DNA of 64,000 bases from Nemorincola sp044225795 (GTDB taxonomy: Bacteria; Bacteroidota; Bacteroidia; Chitinophagales; Chitinophagaceae), in contig JBGAIF010000007.1 of assembly GCA_044225795.1 (NCBI GenBank), forward strand, positions 124,001-188,000. Direction: 5' to 3'. Position numbers and translations under genes: made by a program. Position 1 is the first letter of the stretch. Every line of letters begins with the position of its first letter. Positions 1-9,258 of this stretch are shown piece by piece. Below the pieces are notes generated by a model, which did no database searches, had not been told where the DNA came from, and worked only from the letters and a program-made list of their open reading frames with translations.

Positions 1-525
1 AGTGTATATAGGATCAACACCGCAACTAATAAGATAACGCAGACCATAAAGATAAACGGATATGCCCCGCAGGAAGCCATTGCCGATAAGGCAGGTATGG
101 TATGGGTGCTGGCGGGCAATAAAACGAAGGGCAAAACAGCGACACTAACACGCATAGACCCGCTGACGGGAGAGCTGCTGCATACTTATACATTCCCGGG
201 GGAAGCTGATGTGCTGAAACCGGCAATGAATAAGACAAAGGACTCACTATACTTCATTGAGGTGAACTACTACGGCAGCACTGCCAATAACGGGATATAC
301 AGAATGGGCATACTGGATGCCGATCTGCCATCACAGCCATTTATAGCGGGAACGGCTTATCAATATTTCTGGGGCCTGGGCATTGACCCTGTCACGAACA
401 ACATATTCGTGGGTGACCCGAAGGGATTTACACAAAAAGGAACGATACAGATATACAGACCCGATGGCTCCACCGTTGACAGCTTTTCTGTTGGGCTGGG
501 GCCGGGACATTTTTATTTTGAATGA
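1..525 (+). CDS. Surface beta-propeller protein (YncE/DUF5074, BtuG-like), 5'-truncated
   Basis: The reading frame is open from the first base, so the N-terminus lies outside the window; only the last ~174 codons are seen. The protein has beta-propeller-like strands with blade phrases such as RIDPLTGELLHTY and IYRPDGSTVDSF. Its stop overlaps the start of the TonB receptor (ATGA), so the two are translationally coupled. In Bacteroidota, YncE/DUF5074 propellers encoded beside a BtuB-type receptor (BtuG) are surface lipoproteins that capture cobalamin. That role is inferred from context, because the part that would carry the lipobox is missing. Other ligands remain possible. Confidence 0.65.
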   Translation, partial: SVYRINTATNKITQTIKINGYAPQEAIADKAGMVWVLAGNKTKGKTATLTRIDPLTGELLHTYTFPGEADVLKPAMNKTKDSLYFIEVNYYGSTANNGIYRMGILDADLPSQPFIAGTAYQYFWGLGIDPVTNNIFVGDPKGFTQKGTIQIYRPDGSTVDSFSVGLGPGHFYFE

Positions 526-2438
526 GCACTAGTAAAAGGATATACAGAACGCGAATTGTATCACTTACCATAATGGTGATGCTATCGGGGTATGCTGCCT
601 ATGCTCAAAAAAAAGACACGCTTGGGGAAGTAGAAGTGCGTGCAGGACACAAAGTGTCGGAAGATGAGAAGCTCAACGAATTCGCCACAGGACAGAAAGT
701 GACTGTAATAGACAATGCCACACTGCAACAATACAAATTGCAGAACCTGGCTACGCTGCTCACACAGCAACTACCGGTCTTTGTAAAATCGTATGGGTTG
801 AACGGTATAGCGACGCTGAACTTCAGGGGGTCGTCGGCAGCACAGAACCAGGTGCTATGGAACGGCGTGCCTATACAGAATGCAGCACTGGGTGTGGCAG
901 ACATTTCCACATTGCCTGTTATGCTGATGAATAAGGTGAATGTGGTGTATGGTGGCAGTTCCGCGCTCTGGGGCAGCGGCAATGTAGGCGGTGCACTGAT
1001 GCTGGAGGATGAGCGCTCTGACTTTGCACCCGGAAAAAGAAAAGTTGCATTAACGGCAGGCGCAGGCAGTTATGGCCAGTATATGGGCGGTGTGCAAACA
1101 AGCAGATCTTGGAGGAAATGGTACTTAGCTGCAACCATTTTCGGGCAAACAGCGACGAACGATTTCGGATATTCTGACCTAACAGGAAAGCGGACACGAA
1201 TGACCAATGATAAGCTACAGAGCGCATCTGTATTGGTACAGACAGCGTACAAGATCAACGACGAGCAAACCATAAACCTCTCCGTCTGGCACCAGCAGTA
1301 TAACCGGGAAATACCACCTGCGCTCTTTGAAACAGTTTCCGACAAAGAACAAAAGGACGCATCTCTGCGCATGGTGGCCGACTGGAGCAAACAAAAAGGG
1401 AATGATAACCTTTACGCAAAAGCTGCATTCATAATGGACGACATCAGCTATGGAGACAGGTCGCTGCTGCTGAACACAAAGACAAGCGTATATCAATATT
1501 ACCAGGAAGCAGGATGGAAGAAACAGATCAGCAATAGCAGCCGCCTGCTGGTATTCGTGCCGGTGCAGATATCGTGGTTGCCTGTCAATGATACCCAGCG
1601 ACAGACGAAAGTAGCGGCTGCCGGGGCGTATAACATCTCTATGCTACGTGGCAAACTTGATATAACCGCAACGGCGAGGGGCGAGCGCATCAATGACCGA
1701 AATATATTACTACCGGGAGTGGGGGCAAAATATGCGATAACCGGCTGGCTGGCTGCACAGGCCAATATACAGCGATCTTACCGGGCACCCACACTGAATG
1801 AGCTATACCTTTTCCCGGGAGGCAATGCCGCACTGAGGCCTGAACATGGCTGGAGTGAAGATGCCGGATATATAACAAGGCTACGAAAGAACCGTGTAGA
1901 ACTTCATCACGACCTGAGTGTCTTCAACCGTGACATACACGACTGGATCATCTGGTTAGGAGGCAGCATATGGACACCTCATAACATCGCCGAGGTGCAT
2001 AGCCGCGGAGTGGAGACCGAGAATCAACTTTTGTATGCCACACCAGACTGGCGGGTGCAACTGAGTGTCAACACGTCTTACGTGCTGGCTACCACACTCA
2101 GCAGCTACGTGCAGAACGATGGCAGCACAGGCAAACAGATTCCTTATACCCCACGATATAATGCACGTGCCGCTGTCAATGTGACCTACAGAAAATTAAC
2201 GGTCGGCTACAACCATAGTTACACCGGGTATCGTTTTATCACATCCGACGAATCTGAATACCTGCTCCCCTACCAGGCAGGCAATGTTCAGATGATGTAC
2301 ACTATGCCATGGCACAAACATCATCTGCAACTGACCGGGCAATGCAATAACATATGGAACGTACGATACGAGGTGGTATCCATGAGGCCGATGCCCGGCA
2401 CAAACTGGCTGGCGGGGATACGGTACGAGCTGCTGTAA
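522..2438 (+). CDS. TonB-dependent outer-membrane receptor, BtuB-like
   Basis: A 638-aa protein with a signal peptide ending near AYAQ (residue ~29), a plug domain at about 35-160 (LATLLTQQLPVFVKSYG, TLNFRGSSAAQNQVLWNG, VYGGSSALWGSGNVGG) and a beta-barrel to the C-terminus, including the typical RAPTLNELY barrel segment. The length is close to E. coli BtuB and much shorter than SusC-type receptors. It would import a ligand across the outer membrane using TonB energy. The start overlaps the propeller gene by 4 nt. Together the pair resembles BtuG-BtuB for corrinoid uptake; a haem or other chelate receptor is the alternative. Any cobalamin riboswitch would lie left of the window. Confidence 0.88.
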   Translation: MSTSKRIYRTRIVSLTIMVMLSGYAAYAQKKDTLGEVEVRAGHKVSEDEKLNEFATGQKVTVIDNATLQQYKLQNLATLLTQQLPVFVKSYGLNGIATLNFRGSSAAQNQVLWNGVPIQNAALGVADISTLPVMLMNKVNVVYGGSSALWGSGNVGGALMLEDERSDFAPGKRKVALTAGAGSYGQYMGGVQTSRSWRKWYLAATIFGQTATNDFGYSDLTGKRTRMTNDKLQSASVLVQTAYKINDEQTINLSVWHQQYNREIPPALFETVSDKEQKDASLRMVADWSKQKGNDNLYAKAAFIMDDISYGDRSLLLNTKTSVYQYYQEAGWKKQISNSSRLLVFVPVQISWLPVNDTQRQTKVAAAGAYNISMLRGKLDITATARGERINDRNILLPGVGAKYAITGWLAAQANIQRSYRAPTLNELYLFPGGNAALRPEHGWSEDAGYITRLRKNRVELHHDLSVFNRDIHDWIIWLGGSIWTPHNIAEVHSRGVETENQLLYATPDWRVQLSVNTSYVLATTLSSYVQNDGSTGKQIPYTPRYNARAAVNVTYRKLTVGYNHSYTGYRFITSDESEYLLPYQAGNVQMMYTMPWHKHHLQLTGQCNNIWNVRYEVVSMRPMPGTNWLAGIRYELL

Positions 2439-2463
2439 GCCATACCGTTATGCTGTTATTCAT

Positions 2464-2471
2464 TAGATTTG
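2464..2471 (+). promoter_or_regulatory. -7 promoter element TAGATTTG
   Basis: Exact match to the Bacteroidota -7 consensus TAnnTTTG. Its last base is only 4 nt before the GTG start at 2476, so the transcript would be leaderless or nearly so. Confidence 0.5.
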
Positions 2472-2475
2472 TATT

Positions 2476-4062
2476 GTGAAGACTTATATACTGCTTGCAG
2501 CACTACTCTTACTCTATTGCTCCTCCCGGGGACAGATGACTAATATCACGATAGACAGTATCGGATTTCCCAATGAACCGAGCATAGCCATAGACCCCAA
2601 CAACCCGGACCATATGGTAGCCGGTGCTAACCTAAACTACATATACATATCTGTGGACAGGGGCTACCACTGGAGTAAGGATACGATACACTCTTCTTAT
2701 GGTGTGTGGGGAGACCCGGTGATACTGGCGGATAACAACAATGCTTTCTATTACTTTCACCTTGCCAATAACTCATCTATTCATACCTGGCCCGTGTGGT
2801 GCGACCGTATCGTGATGCAACGTATGGATGATATCAGCACCGGCATACTTTCCGATGGTAGCTACACCGGTCATGTTTCCATGCCGGCCGTAGCAGACAA
2901 ACCCGGGATAGGCATAGACCGCAACACAAATACACTTTATGCTGCATGGACGAAATTTGACAATTACGGAAGCACAGTATCTACAGACAGTTCTTATATC
3001 TACTTCTCCAGATCAACAGACCGTGGCATGTCCTGGAGTGTTCCCACCCGGGTCAATAATCGCTCCGGCGGATGTGTAGATGATGACAAGACTGTAGAGG
3101 GCGCTATTCCGGTAGCCGGGCCTGAAGGCCAGATATACCTGGTATGGGCCGGGGAAGATGAGCTTCTGTTCGACCGGTCCTATAATGGCGGCAATACATG
3201 GCTTCCCTCAAATATTCATGTGGCCGATGTACCCGGAGGCTGGGACTACAGCATACCGGGGCTGCGACGTTGCAACGGTATGCCATATACAGCCTGCGAC
3301 CTTAGCAATAGCCCTTACAACGGAAACATCTATGTGAACTGGACAGATCAGCGGAACGGAACAGATAATACGGACGTGTGGCTCTGCCGCTCAAGCGACC
3401 ATGGCGATACCTGGAGCGCTCCTATACGCGTGAATGATGATCCGGGAACAGCACACCAGTTCCTTAGCTCTATGACCGTAGATCCCTCCAGCGGATATAT
3501 TTATGTCATGTTCTACGACCGCAGAAATTACGCACCGGATGATTCTACGACCGACGTTTACCTTGCCGTGTCAAAAGATGGCGCCGCTACCTTTCAGAAC
3601 TACCTCATCAGCACGACTCCGTTCACCCCTAACCCGGGCTGTTTCATAGGAGACTATACTTACATATCCGCATTTCATGGAGTGGTACGACCGATATGGG
3701 TAGCCACTTATCCGGCAAGTTCCTTTACACATTCTATGGTGAAGACCGCTATTATCAATGATACCATTACAGGGGCTATTAAAGTTCCGGGCATAAACTA
3801 TGATAACAAAATATGGATATACCCTAATCCGTGTAAAGACCGGGCCACACTGTCCCTTGACCTTCCTGCAGGAGATAAGGTGACCGCAAACATTTCTGAT
3901 ATTACAGGCCGTATCATCTTGACAATAGCAAGTGACCTTGCTGTTATTAGCGGGAAAACTTCTTTTGAACTCGATACCAGGGAACTCAGTGATGGATTGT
4001 ACCTTGTGAATATCATAGCAAACGGGCGGAACTCTGTGCAGAAACTGGTGGTTGCCCGATAA
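2476..4062 (+). CDS. Secreted sialidase-fold (BNR/Asp-box) protein with T9SS sorting domain
   Basis: A 528-aa protein with a GTG start and a hydrophobic signal peptide (YILLAALLLLYCSS). It contains at least five Asp-box-like motifs (SVDRGYHWS, STDRGMSWS, SYNGGNTWL, SSDHGDTWS, SKDGAATF), typical of six-bladed propellers of the sialidase/BNR fold. The last ~75 residues form a type A T9SS C-terminal domain starting at IYPNPCKDRATLSL and ending in DGLYLVNI and KLVVAR. It should be exported and surface-anchored or released. Catalytic sialidase residues (Arg triad, Tyr/Glu) cannot be assigned by eye, so enzyme activity is not claimed. Confidence 0.82.
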   Translation: MKTYILLAALLLLYCSSRGQMTNITIDSIGFPNEPSIAIDPNNPDHMVAGANLNYIYISVDRGYHWSKDTIHSSYGVWGDPVILADNNNAFYYFHLANNSSIHTWPVWCDRIVMQRMDDISTGILSDGSYTGHVSMPAVADKPGIGIDRNTNTLYAAWTKFDNYGSTVSTDSSYIYFSRSTDRGMSWSVPTRVNNRSGGCVDDDKTVEGAIPVAGPEGQIYLVWAGEDELLFDRSYNGGNTWLPSNIHVADVPGGWDYSIPGLRRCNGMPYTACDLSNSPYNGNIYVNWTDQRNGTDNTDVWLCRSSDHGDTWSAPIRVNDDPGTAHQFLSSMTVDPSSGYIYVMFYDRRNYAPDDSTTDVYLAVSKDGAATFQNYLISTTPFTPNPGCFIGDYTYISAFHGVVRPIWVATYPASSFTHSMVKTAIINDTITGAIKVPGINYDNKIWIYPNPCKDRATLSLDLPAGDKVTANISDITGRIILTIASDLAVISGKTSFELDTRELSDGLYLVNIIANGRNSVQKLVVAR

Positions 4063-4100
4063 CACGATATAACTGACCATTTGTAAATAAAGCTGCTTTT

Positions 4101-4601
4101 ATGAAACCGTATGACTGGAGTGCCTTTACGCAGAAGATATACATTGATACCGACATGCAGCGTATCTACGATGCATGGACAACACGCACAGGAATAGAGC
4201 ATTGGTTCCTTCGCAAAGGGGAGTTCAGAAAACCAGACGGATCGGAACGCGCCTATGCAAGCCCGGTGGAACAGGGGGACACCTATGAATGGTTCTGGCA
4301 TGGGCATCCTGACACAACCGTTGAACATGGTAAAATACTCGAGGCGAATGGACAGGACCTGTTCAAATTCAGTTTCGGGGCATTGGGCAATGTCACCATC
4401 AGCCTGAAACAAACAGGACAGGAGACGGAAATGATACTCACACAAGACGAGCTACCTACTGACGAACGAGGAAAGGTGTATTGTCACCTCGGGTGTGCTA
4501 CCGGATGGACATTCTATCTGGCCAACCTCAAGTCGTTAATGGAAGGTGGCATAGACCTGCGCAACAAGAATATGGAACATACAGGGGTGATCAACTCATA
4601 A
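4101..4601 (+). CDS. SRPBCC/AHSA1-like (START-fold) protein
   Basis: A 166-aa cytoplasmic protein with no signal peptide. The N-terminal pattern IYIDTDMQRIYDAWTT followed by IEHWFLRKGEF, and later LTQDEL and GWTFYLANLKSLMEGGIDLR, is typical of the activator-of-Hsp90-ATPase-like branch of the START/SRPBCC superfamily. These are small helix-grip proteins with a hydrophobic ligand cavity; bacterial members mostly have unknown ligands. It ends 3 nt before the next gene and is probably co-transcribed with it. The functional assignment goes no further than the fold. Confidence 0.75.
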   Translation: MKPYDWSAFTQKIYIDTDMQRIYDAWTTRTGIEHWFLRKGEFRKPDGSERAYASPVEQGDTYEWFWHGHPDTTVEHGKILEANGQDLFKFSFGALGNVTISLKQTGQETEMILTQDELPTDERGKVYCHLGCATGWTFYLANLKSLMEGGIDLRNKNMEHTGVINS

Positions 4602-4604
4602 CCA

Positions 4605-5945
4605 ATGCAGCAAAGGAACGCCGCCATTCTTGTCACATTATTGGGAGCAATGTTATTGCTCATACCTGCGTTTTACAATGGCTACCCTTTGATGAACCCA
4701 GATACAGGCACCTATCTTGCTTCGGGATTTAAACCGGAAACACCATTTGACCGTCCCATCACCTATGGCCTGCTGATTCGCCTGCTGAGCCTGAACGGCA
4801 CGTCTCTCTGGTTGTTTGTATATGCCCAGGCCGCCTTTACGGCATGGTTGCTGATGAAAGTAGTACAGCGCACAACAGGTGATACATTGCATGTACAGCT
4901 TACACTTTTTGTCATAGCCTTCTTATCAGTTTGCACCAGCCTGTCGTGGCTGGTAAGCCAGGTGGAGCCGGACCTGTACACCGCCATGGCCTGCCTGTGC
5001 GCTACCCTGATCCTTCTCAATAAAGAAAACAAGCGCATGACAATAGTGCTTTATGTCTTCTTTTTCATCTGTGTGGCCATTCATCTCTCACATCCGCTTA
5101 TCTTTTGCCTGTTGCTGGTATTGCTGTTCCTGCTTAAACCCGTTTATGCCCCAAAAGAAACCTACAAACGAATAAATACGCAATTGGGCGTACTGCTATT
5201 ACTGACGCTGTCATCCATTGCCATTATGGGTTCCGCGTATTCCAAATCGAAGCATATTTTCTTTGCTGCAACACTGGTACACAAAAAACTATTCAAAGCC
5301 TATCTTGATGAACAATGCCCAGTAAAGAATTTCAGTATCTGCCGGTATAAAGACGAAATACCTGAAAACCCTGATGAATTTATGTGGAATGAAAACGGGC
5401 CTCTTTCCAAAGCCGGAGGATGGGGCGCCGTAAAGGCTGACTTTAACGAGATAGCGCACGATATGCTCACAAAGCCTCAGTACCTTAGCAAGTTTGCCAA
5501 TGCAGCTATCAGGCAATCCGCATTACAGGCTATGACCTTCAATATCGGGGATGGCAATTTCCGTTTCGCACCAGGTTCCAATGTTAACAACCGCGTCAGG
5601 GAATATTTCCCTCAGGAAGCCGGCCGGTTTGACCGATCAAAACAAAATGAACAGCTATTGTCCACCCCGTTCAGAACAGCGAATATCCTCTTTACATTCA
5701 TTATCATCTTTAGTATCGTCACCATCATCATGCTACTGGTGCGCAGCAAACCAACTTATGTAGTACGATCACTACTTATCCTGTGCCTATCTGCCATTAT
5801 CATCAACATAGTTGATTGCGGCTCCTTCGGCGTCACTAATGGGCGCTACGGCGCTAAGATGATCTGGCTTATACCTTTTTGCGCCGCTGTGATGGCGCTG
5901 TCACAAAAAAATCAGGGCAGCCTCCGCTACCCTGACCATAACTGA
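4605..5945 (+). CDS. Multi-pass membrane protein of unknown function
   Basis: A 446-aa protein with roughly ten predicted transmembrane segments. The first is AAILVTLLGAMLLLIPAF; several lie between residues 70 and 205, there is one near 360-380, and a C-terminal group follows. Between residues ~210 and 350 is a long soluble loop (DEQCPVKNFSICRYKDEIP). The short hydrophilic PDTGTYL segment after the first helix recalls the first periplasmic loop of GT-C glycosyltransferases, but I cannot see a convincing DxD or ExD motif. It sits 3 nt after the SRPBCC gene. Function is unknown; a lipid-linked sugar or polymer role is only a guess. Confidence 0.7.
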   Translation: MQQRNAAILVTLLGAMLLLIPAFYNGYPLMNPDTGTYLASGFKPETPFDRPITYGLLIRLLSLNGTSLWLFVYAQAAFTAWLLMKVVQRTTGDTLHVQLTLFVIAFLSVCTSLSWLVSQVEPDLYTAMACLCATLILLNKENKRMTIVLYVFFFICVAIHLSHPLIFCLLLVLLFLLKPVYAPKETYKRINTQLGVLLLLTLSSIAIMGSAYSKSKHIFFAATLVHKKLFKAYLDEQCPVKNFSICRYKDEIPENPDEFMWNENGPLSKAGGWGAVKADFNEIAHDMLTKPQYLSKFANAAIRQSALQAMTFNIGDGNFRFAPGSNVNNRVREYFPQEAGRFDRSKQNEQLLSTPFRTANILFTFIIIFSIVTIIMLLVRSKPTYVVRSLLILCLSAIIINIVDCGSFGVTNGRYGAKMIWLIPFCAAVMALSQKNQGSLRYPDHN

Positions 5946-5958
5946 TGTTCTATATATC

Positions 5959-6468
5959 TTAATGCTCCAACGATGCCATCTCATCGGCGCTAGGCCCGTA
6001 CATGCCGGGTATAGGTATATCCAGCAGGCGCAGATATACACTCAACTGGCCACGATGGTGGAAGTGATGGCTATAGGCGAACGTACGCAGTACCACCTTC
6101 TTAGGTAAGGTGAAGAAAATGTTTGGCCCTGCACGCATAGACCACATCTGGTCAAAATCTTCGTCCTTACAGTTTTCCAGTACAGCGAGAGAATCAGCGA
6201 CATTCTTATCAAACTCGGCTACCAACGCGTCTGTGGTAGCCACATCCGGTGTGAGGTACTCGCCCTTGGCAAAGTCCAGTTCAGTGGTCTTCATGATCAT
6301 AGACATCCAGCCTGCCAGCTCCGCGACATGCGCAGCAAGGCGGCCCAGTTTCATTGATCTCTGGTGTGGCTTCCAGTCATATTGTCCGTCGGGGACACAT
6401 TGCAGTATCTTGCGGGTGGAAGCAGCTTCCATTTTCAGTTCTGCTATCAAAGCGTCTTTGTATGCCAT
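5959..6468 (-). CDS. DinB family protein
   Basis: A 169-aa protein with the DinB four-helix-bundle pattern. LGRLAAHVAELAGW carries the first metal-binding-type His, and TFAYSHHFHHRGQLSVYLRLL near residue 140 supplies the HxxxH pair; it ends IPGMYGPSADE. DinB/YfiT-like proteins bind a divalent metal and many act as thiol-dependent transferases, but the substrate here is unknown. I chose the ATG at 6468 (MAYKDALIAE) because the 14-residue upstream extension looks like leader sequence. It is transcribed divergently from the nuclease-like lipoprotein gene, sharing a ~54-bp intergenic region. Confidence 0.85.
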   Translation of the reverse strand: MAYKDALIAELKMEAASTRKILQCVPDGQYDWKPHQRSMKLGRLAAHVAELAGWMSMIMKTTELDFAKGEYLTPDVATTDALVAEFDKNVADSLAVLENCKDEDFDQMWSMRAGPNIFFTLPKKVVLRTFAYSHHFHHRGQLSVYLRLLDIPIPGMYGPSADEMASLEH

Positions 6469-6522
6469 AAGTGTTCTTACATTTACAACAAAAATAGGTT
6501 TTACCCGCATTTATCAAACCGA

Positions 6523-7551
6523 ATGACAAGAATCATTTCTTTATTTCTTTCGTTGTCGCTGGTGCTTTTCTGTATCACCGGATGCGCGCAAAAAAAAGGT
6601 GGCAAGTATATTACTGTTGCCTTTTACAATTGCGAGAACTTTTTCGACCCCGGCAATGACCCTGCTAAAGACGATGACGACTTTACACCAGGGGGGAAAT
6701 ATCATTACACGCAAAAGATATACGAGCAGAAGCTGCATAACATCGCATCTGTGATCAGGCATATGAATGATGATAATGGCCCCGCTGTGCTCGGGATGGC
6801 CGAGGTGGAAAACAATATTGTACTTAACGACCTGGTGCATGAATCAGCCATTGCCGGCAAGGGATATAAGTATGAATGGTTTGAAGGGCCGGATCCCCGT
6901 GGCATCAACGTTGCGCTACTGTATGATCCGGCAGTCTTTAAAGTACTTCACTCAGAGCCTTTGCCCGTCAACCTTTCCGCTATTGATAGCAGATCGAAGA
7001 CCCGGGACATACTCTATGTGCGGGGGGTGCTGGCAGGCGACACTGTGCACCTGCTGGTAAACCACTGGCCATCACGCAGAGGCGGAGCAGATGACAGCGA
7101 ACCCAAACGGGCCATTGCCGCGCAAACAAATAAGCTGTTCATTGCAGGTATTGAACATAAATATCCGGGAAGCAAGATCATTGTCATGGGCGATCTTAAT
7201 GACAACCCCGATAATAACAGCATAACCAATGTGTTGGGTGTGCAAGGTGACAAAACCGGAGCAAGTGACAATGGATTCTATGATCCCTGGTTGGGGCTCT
7301 ATAAGCGAGGAGAAGGCACAGAGGCGTTTCAACATAGCTGGAACCTGTTTGACCAGATCATCCTATCCGGGAACTTCCTGAAAAAGAACGGTCATAAACT
7401 TACCTATGACCGGGCGGAGATCTTCAAACCCGACTTCATCATAGACAAGTATAAGGGGCATGAAGGCGAACCCCACCGCTCATTTGCCGGCACCCACTGG
7501 ATAAACGGGTTTAGTGACCATTTCCCGGTGATCACTTATTTTACTAACTAG
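6523..7551 (+). CDS. Endonuclease/exonuclease/phosphatase (EEP) family lipoprotein
   Basis: A 342-aa protein. The ATG at 6523 gives a clean lipoprotein signal with lipobox ITGC (Cys21), whereas the longer open frame upstream is not signal-like. EEP-fold motifs are present in order: YNCENFFDP near the mature N-terminus, AEVENN (catalytic Glu), PRGINVALLY, NHWPSRRGG, MGDLNDNPD (DxN) and the C-terminal GFSDHFPV (catalytic Asp-His). The family comprises Mg-dependent phosphodiesterases that cleave nucleic acids or phospho-sugars and lipids. As a lipoprotein it would act at the periplasmic or outer surface, perhaps scavenging extracellular DNA. The substrate is not determined. Confidence 0.88.
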   Translation: MTRIISLFLSLSLVLFCITGCAQKKGGKYITVAFYNCENFFDPGNDPAKDDDDFTPGGKYHYTQKIYEQKLHNIASVIRHMNDDNGPAVLGMAEVENNIVLNDLVHESAIAGKGYKYEWFEGPDPRGINVALLYDPAVFKVLHSEPLPVNLSAIDSRSKTRDILYVRGVLAGDTVHLLVNHWPSRRGGADDSEPKRAIAAQTNKLFIAGIEHKYPGSKIIVMGDLNDNPDNNSITNVLGVQGDKTGASDNGFYDPWLGLYKRGEGTEAFQHSWNLFDQIILSGNFLKKNGHKLTYDRAEIFKPDFIIDKYKGHEGEPHRSFAGTHWINGFSDHFPVITYFTN

Positions 7552-7615
7552 TTAATTTTCATTAATACACAATAATTTTTACTCATATCCAGTTTATATA
7601 TTTAGGCATTTCCAC

Positions 7616-7623
7616 TACCTTTG
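7616..7623 (+). promoter_or_regulatory. -7 promoter element TACCTTTG
   Basis: Exact TAnnTTTG match 16 nt upstream of the TTG start of the GtrA gene, in an AT-rich intergenic segment. Confidence 0.45.
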
Positions 7624-7639
7624 CCGCTAATTTTACTCT

Positions 7640-8149
7640 TTGCTCAGGACAGTAAGACATATCATTGTAGGGACCATTGATTTTTTTCACAAACCCTTTG
7701 CCCGTTTCATACCTACGCAAACTTTCCGCTACCTCGCCTGCGGCGGAACAAATACTGTTCTGAACATTTTTATACAATTCCTGGCAATAAACTATGTGCT
7801 GCATAGGAAGCCGGTGCACATATACGGCAACTTTAATATTACACCCGAGGTTGGCGCCTACGCAATTGCGTTCTGCTTTAGTTTCCCTCCGGGTTTTATT
7901 TTGTCTCGTTATATTGTTTTTCCTGAATCCAACCTGCACGGCCGGGTTCAGTTATTCCGCTACCTGCTCACCACGGTCACATTCATAGCCTTCACCTACC
8001 TGCTCGTCAGATTCTTTGCCTACGTGAACCCCGAACATCCAACCATATCCTACGCTATCGTGTGTGTGATGACCGCCATCATGAGCTATATCTCCCAACG
8101 AACATTCACCTTTAAGGTAAAGGCCGAGGAAGAAGAGATAGTTAGCTGA
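7640..8149 (+). CDS. GtrA-like membrane protein
   Basis: A 169-aa protein with the GtrA pattern: FRYLACGGTNTVLNI at the first helix, four transmembrane segments (around residues 28-48, 69-88, 103-125, 132-152) and the closing ISQRTFTFK motif. GtrA family proteins are small flippase-like or accessory membrane proteins linked to polyprenyl-phosphate sugars in wall teichoic acid, O-antigen or arabinogalactan modification. The start is a TTG at 7640, as no ATG is available near the N-terminus. No glycosyltransferase partner lies beside it, so the sugar is unknown. Confidence 0.82.
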   Translation: MLRTVRHIIVGTIDFFHKPFARFIPTQTFRYLACGGTNTVLNIFIQFLAINYVLHRKPVHIYGNFNITPEVGAYAIAFCFSFPPGFILSRYIVFPESNLHGRVQLFRYLLTTVTFIAFTYLLVRFFAYVNPEHPTISYAIVCVMTAIMSYISQRTFTFKVKAEEEEIVS

Positions 8150-8220
8150 AGATTATCTTTCGTCATCTACCGGCGCTATTCGCTCCAATTTATTATGTTT
8201 ACATTCATCAATCTGATGTT

Positions 8221-9234
8221 ATGAAGAAGGTTATCTATGGCCTGGTGGCTGCTCTCATATTATTCACAGGTATCACATCTGCGTGGGCGTGGGGCGTTTG
8301 GGGGCACAACCACATCAATAAAGGCGCTGTGCTGGCACTACCCACAGAGATGGGCATGTTCTTTTACAACCACTCCGATTTCCTGACAGAAGAATCAACT
8401 GTGCCCGACCTGAGAAAATATACGATCAACGACAAGGCGGAATTTTGCAGGCACTATGTAAATCTCGAAAAATACAAGTACACCTCACGTAACATGATGC
8501 CTCATTCAATAAAAGAACTGAATGAAAAGTACGGCAAAGATTCTACTGATAAATTCGGTATCCTGCCCTGGTATATACAGCAGATGATGACGCAGCTTAC
8601 CGAGGCGTTCAGAAAGAAACAAAAGACGGAAATATTGTTCCTTGCCGGCGACCTGGGCCACTATATAGCAGATGCGCATATGCCACTGCATACAACCGTG
8701 AACCACGATGGCCAACTCTCAGGGCAAAATGGCATTCACTCATTCTGGGAGTCACAATTGCCTGAACTGTTTGGCAAGAACTATAATCTCTTTACAGGTG
8801 AAGCACACTACATCAAAAATATAGAACAAGCTACATGGGATATCATAGACAGCAGCTACGGCCTTAAAGAAGAGCTGCTGCAGGAAGAGCGCAAAATGAA
8901 GCGTGATAATCCGGAGGAGAAACAGTATGAGATAGGCGCAGATGGCAAACCAAAGAAGAACGACTTCGGGCAAAAGGTGCACACCTATGAATATGCCCAT
9001 GTGTATCATGAACTGCTGAACGGCATGGTAGAGAAGCAAATGAAGGCCGCCATACAACATACCGCCGACTTCTGGTACACAGCATGGGTAAATGCAGGCA
9101 AGCCCGACCTCAGTGACCTTGACCCGGACTATGTAACAGAGCGCAACAAGCCATTCTATAAGCAGGATATGAAGGCCTGGCAAAAGGGGAAAGTTCGCGG
9201 ATGCAAATCAAATAAGGAATACAACCTCAAATAA
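8221..9234 (+). CDS. Secreted S1/P1 nuclease - zinc phospholipase C superfamily protein
   Basis: A 337-aa protein with a signal peptide cut near AWA-WG, leaving an N-terminal Trp followed by GHNHIN. That is the hallmark of the trinuclear zinc site of S1/P1 nucleases and zinc-dependent phospholipases C. Further metal ligands are visible in AGDLGHYIADAHMPLH (around residues 140-155) and GIHSFWE (~175). The family hydrolyses single-stranded nucleic acid 3'-phosphates or phosphodiesters of lipids; the sequence does not say which. It is followed 24 nt later by the CAP-domain protein, and the two may be co-expressed. Confidence 0.85.
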   Translation: MKKVIYGLVAALILFTGITSAWAWGVWGHNHINKGAVLALPTEMGMFFYNHSDFLTEESTVPDLRKYTINDKAEFCRHYVNLEKYKYTSRNMMPHSIKELNEKYGKDSTDKFGILPWYIQQMMTQLTEAFRKKQKTEILFLAGDLGHYIADAHMPLHTTVNHDGQLSGQNGIHSFWESQLPELFGKNYNLFTGEAHYIKNIEQATWDIIDSSYGLKEELLQEERKMKRDNPEEKQYEIGADGKPKKNDFGQKVHTYEYAHVYHELLNGMVEKQMKAAIQHTADFWYTAWVNAGKPDLSDLDPDYVTERNKPFYKQDMKAWQKGKVRGCKSNKEYNLK

Positions 9235-9258
9235 TATCTGCAATACAAAACAAACCGT

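Noticed and set aside
5747..5947. Hydrophobic C-terminal stretches of the 4605 membrane protein as a separate small gene
   Set aside because: They are in frame with the 446-aa protein and there is no internal stop; one gene explains them.
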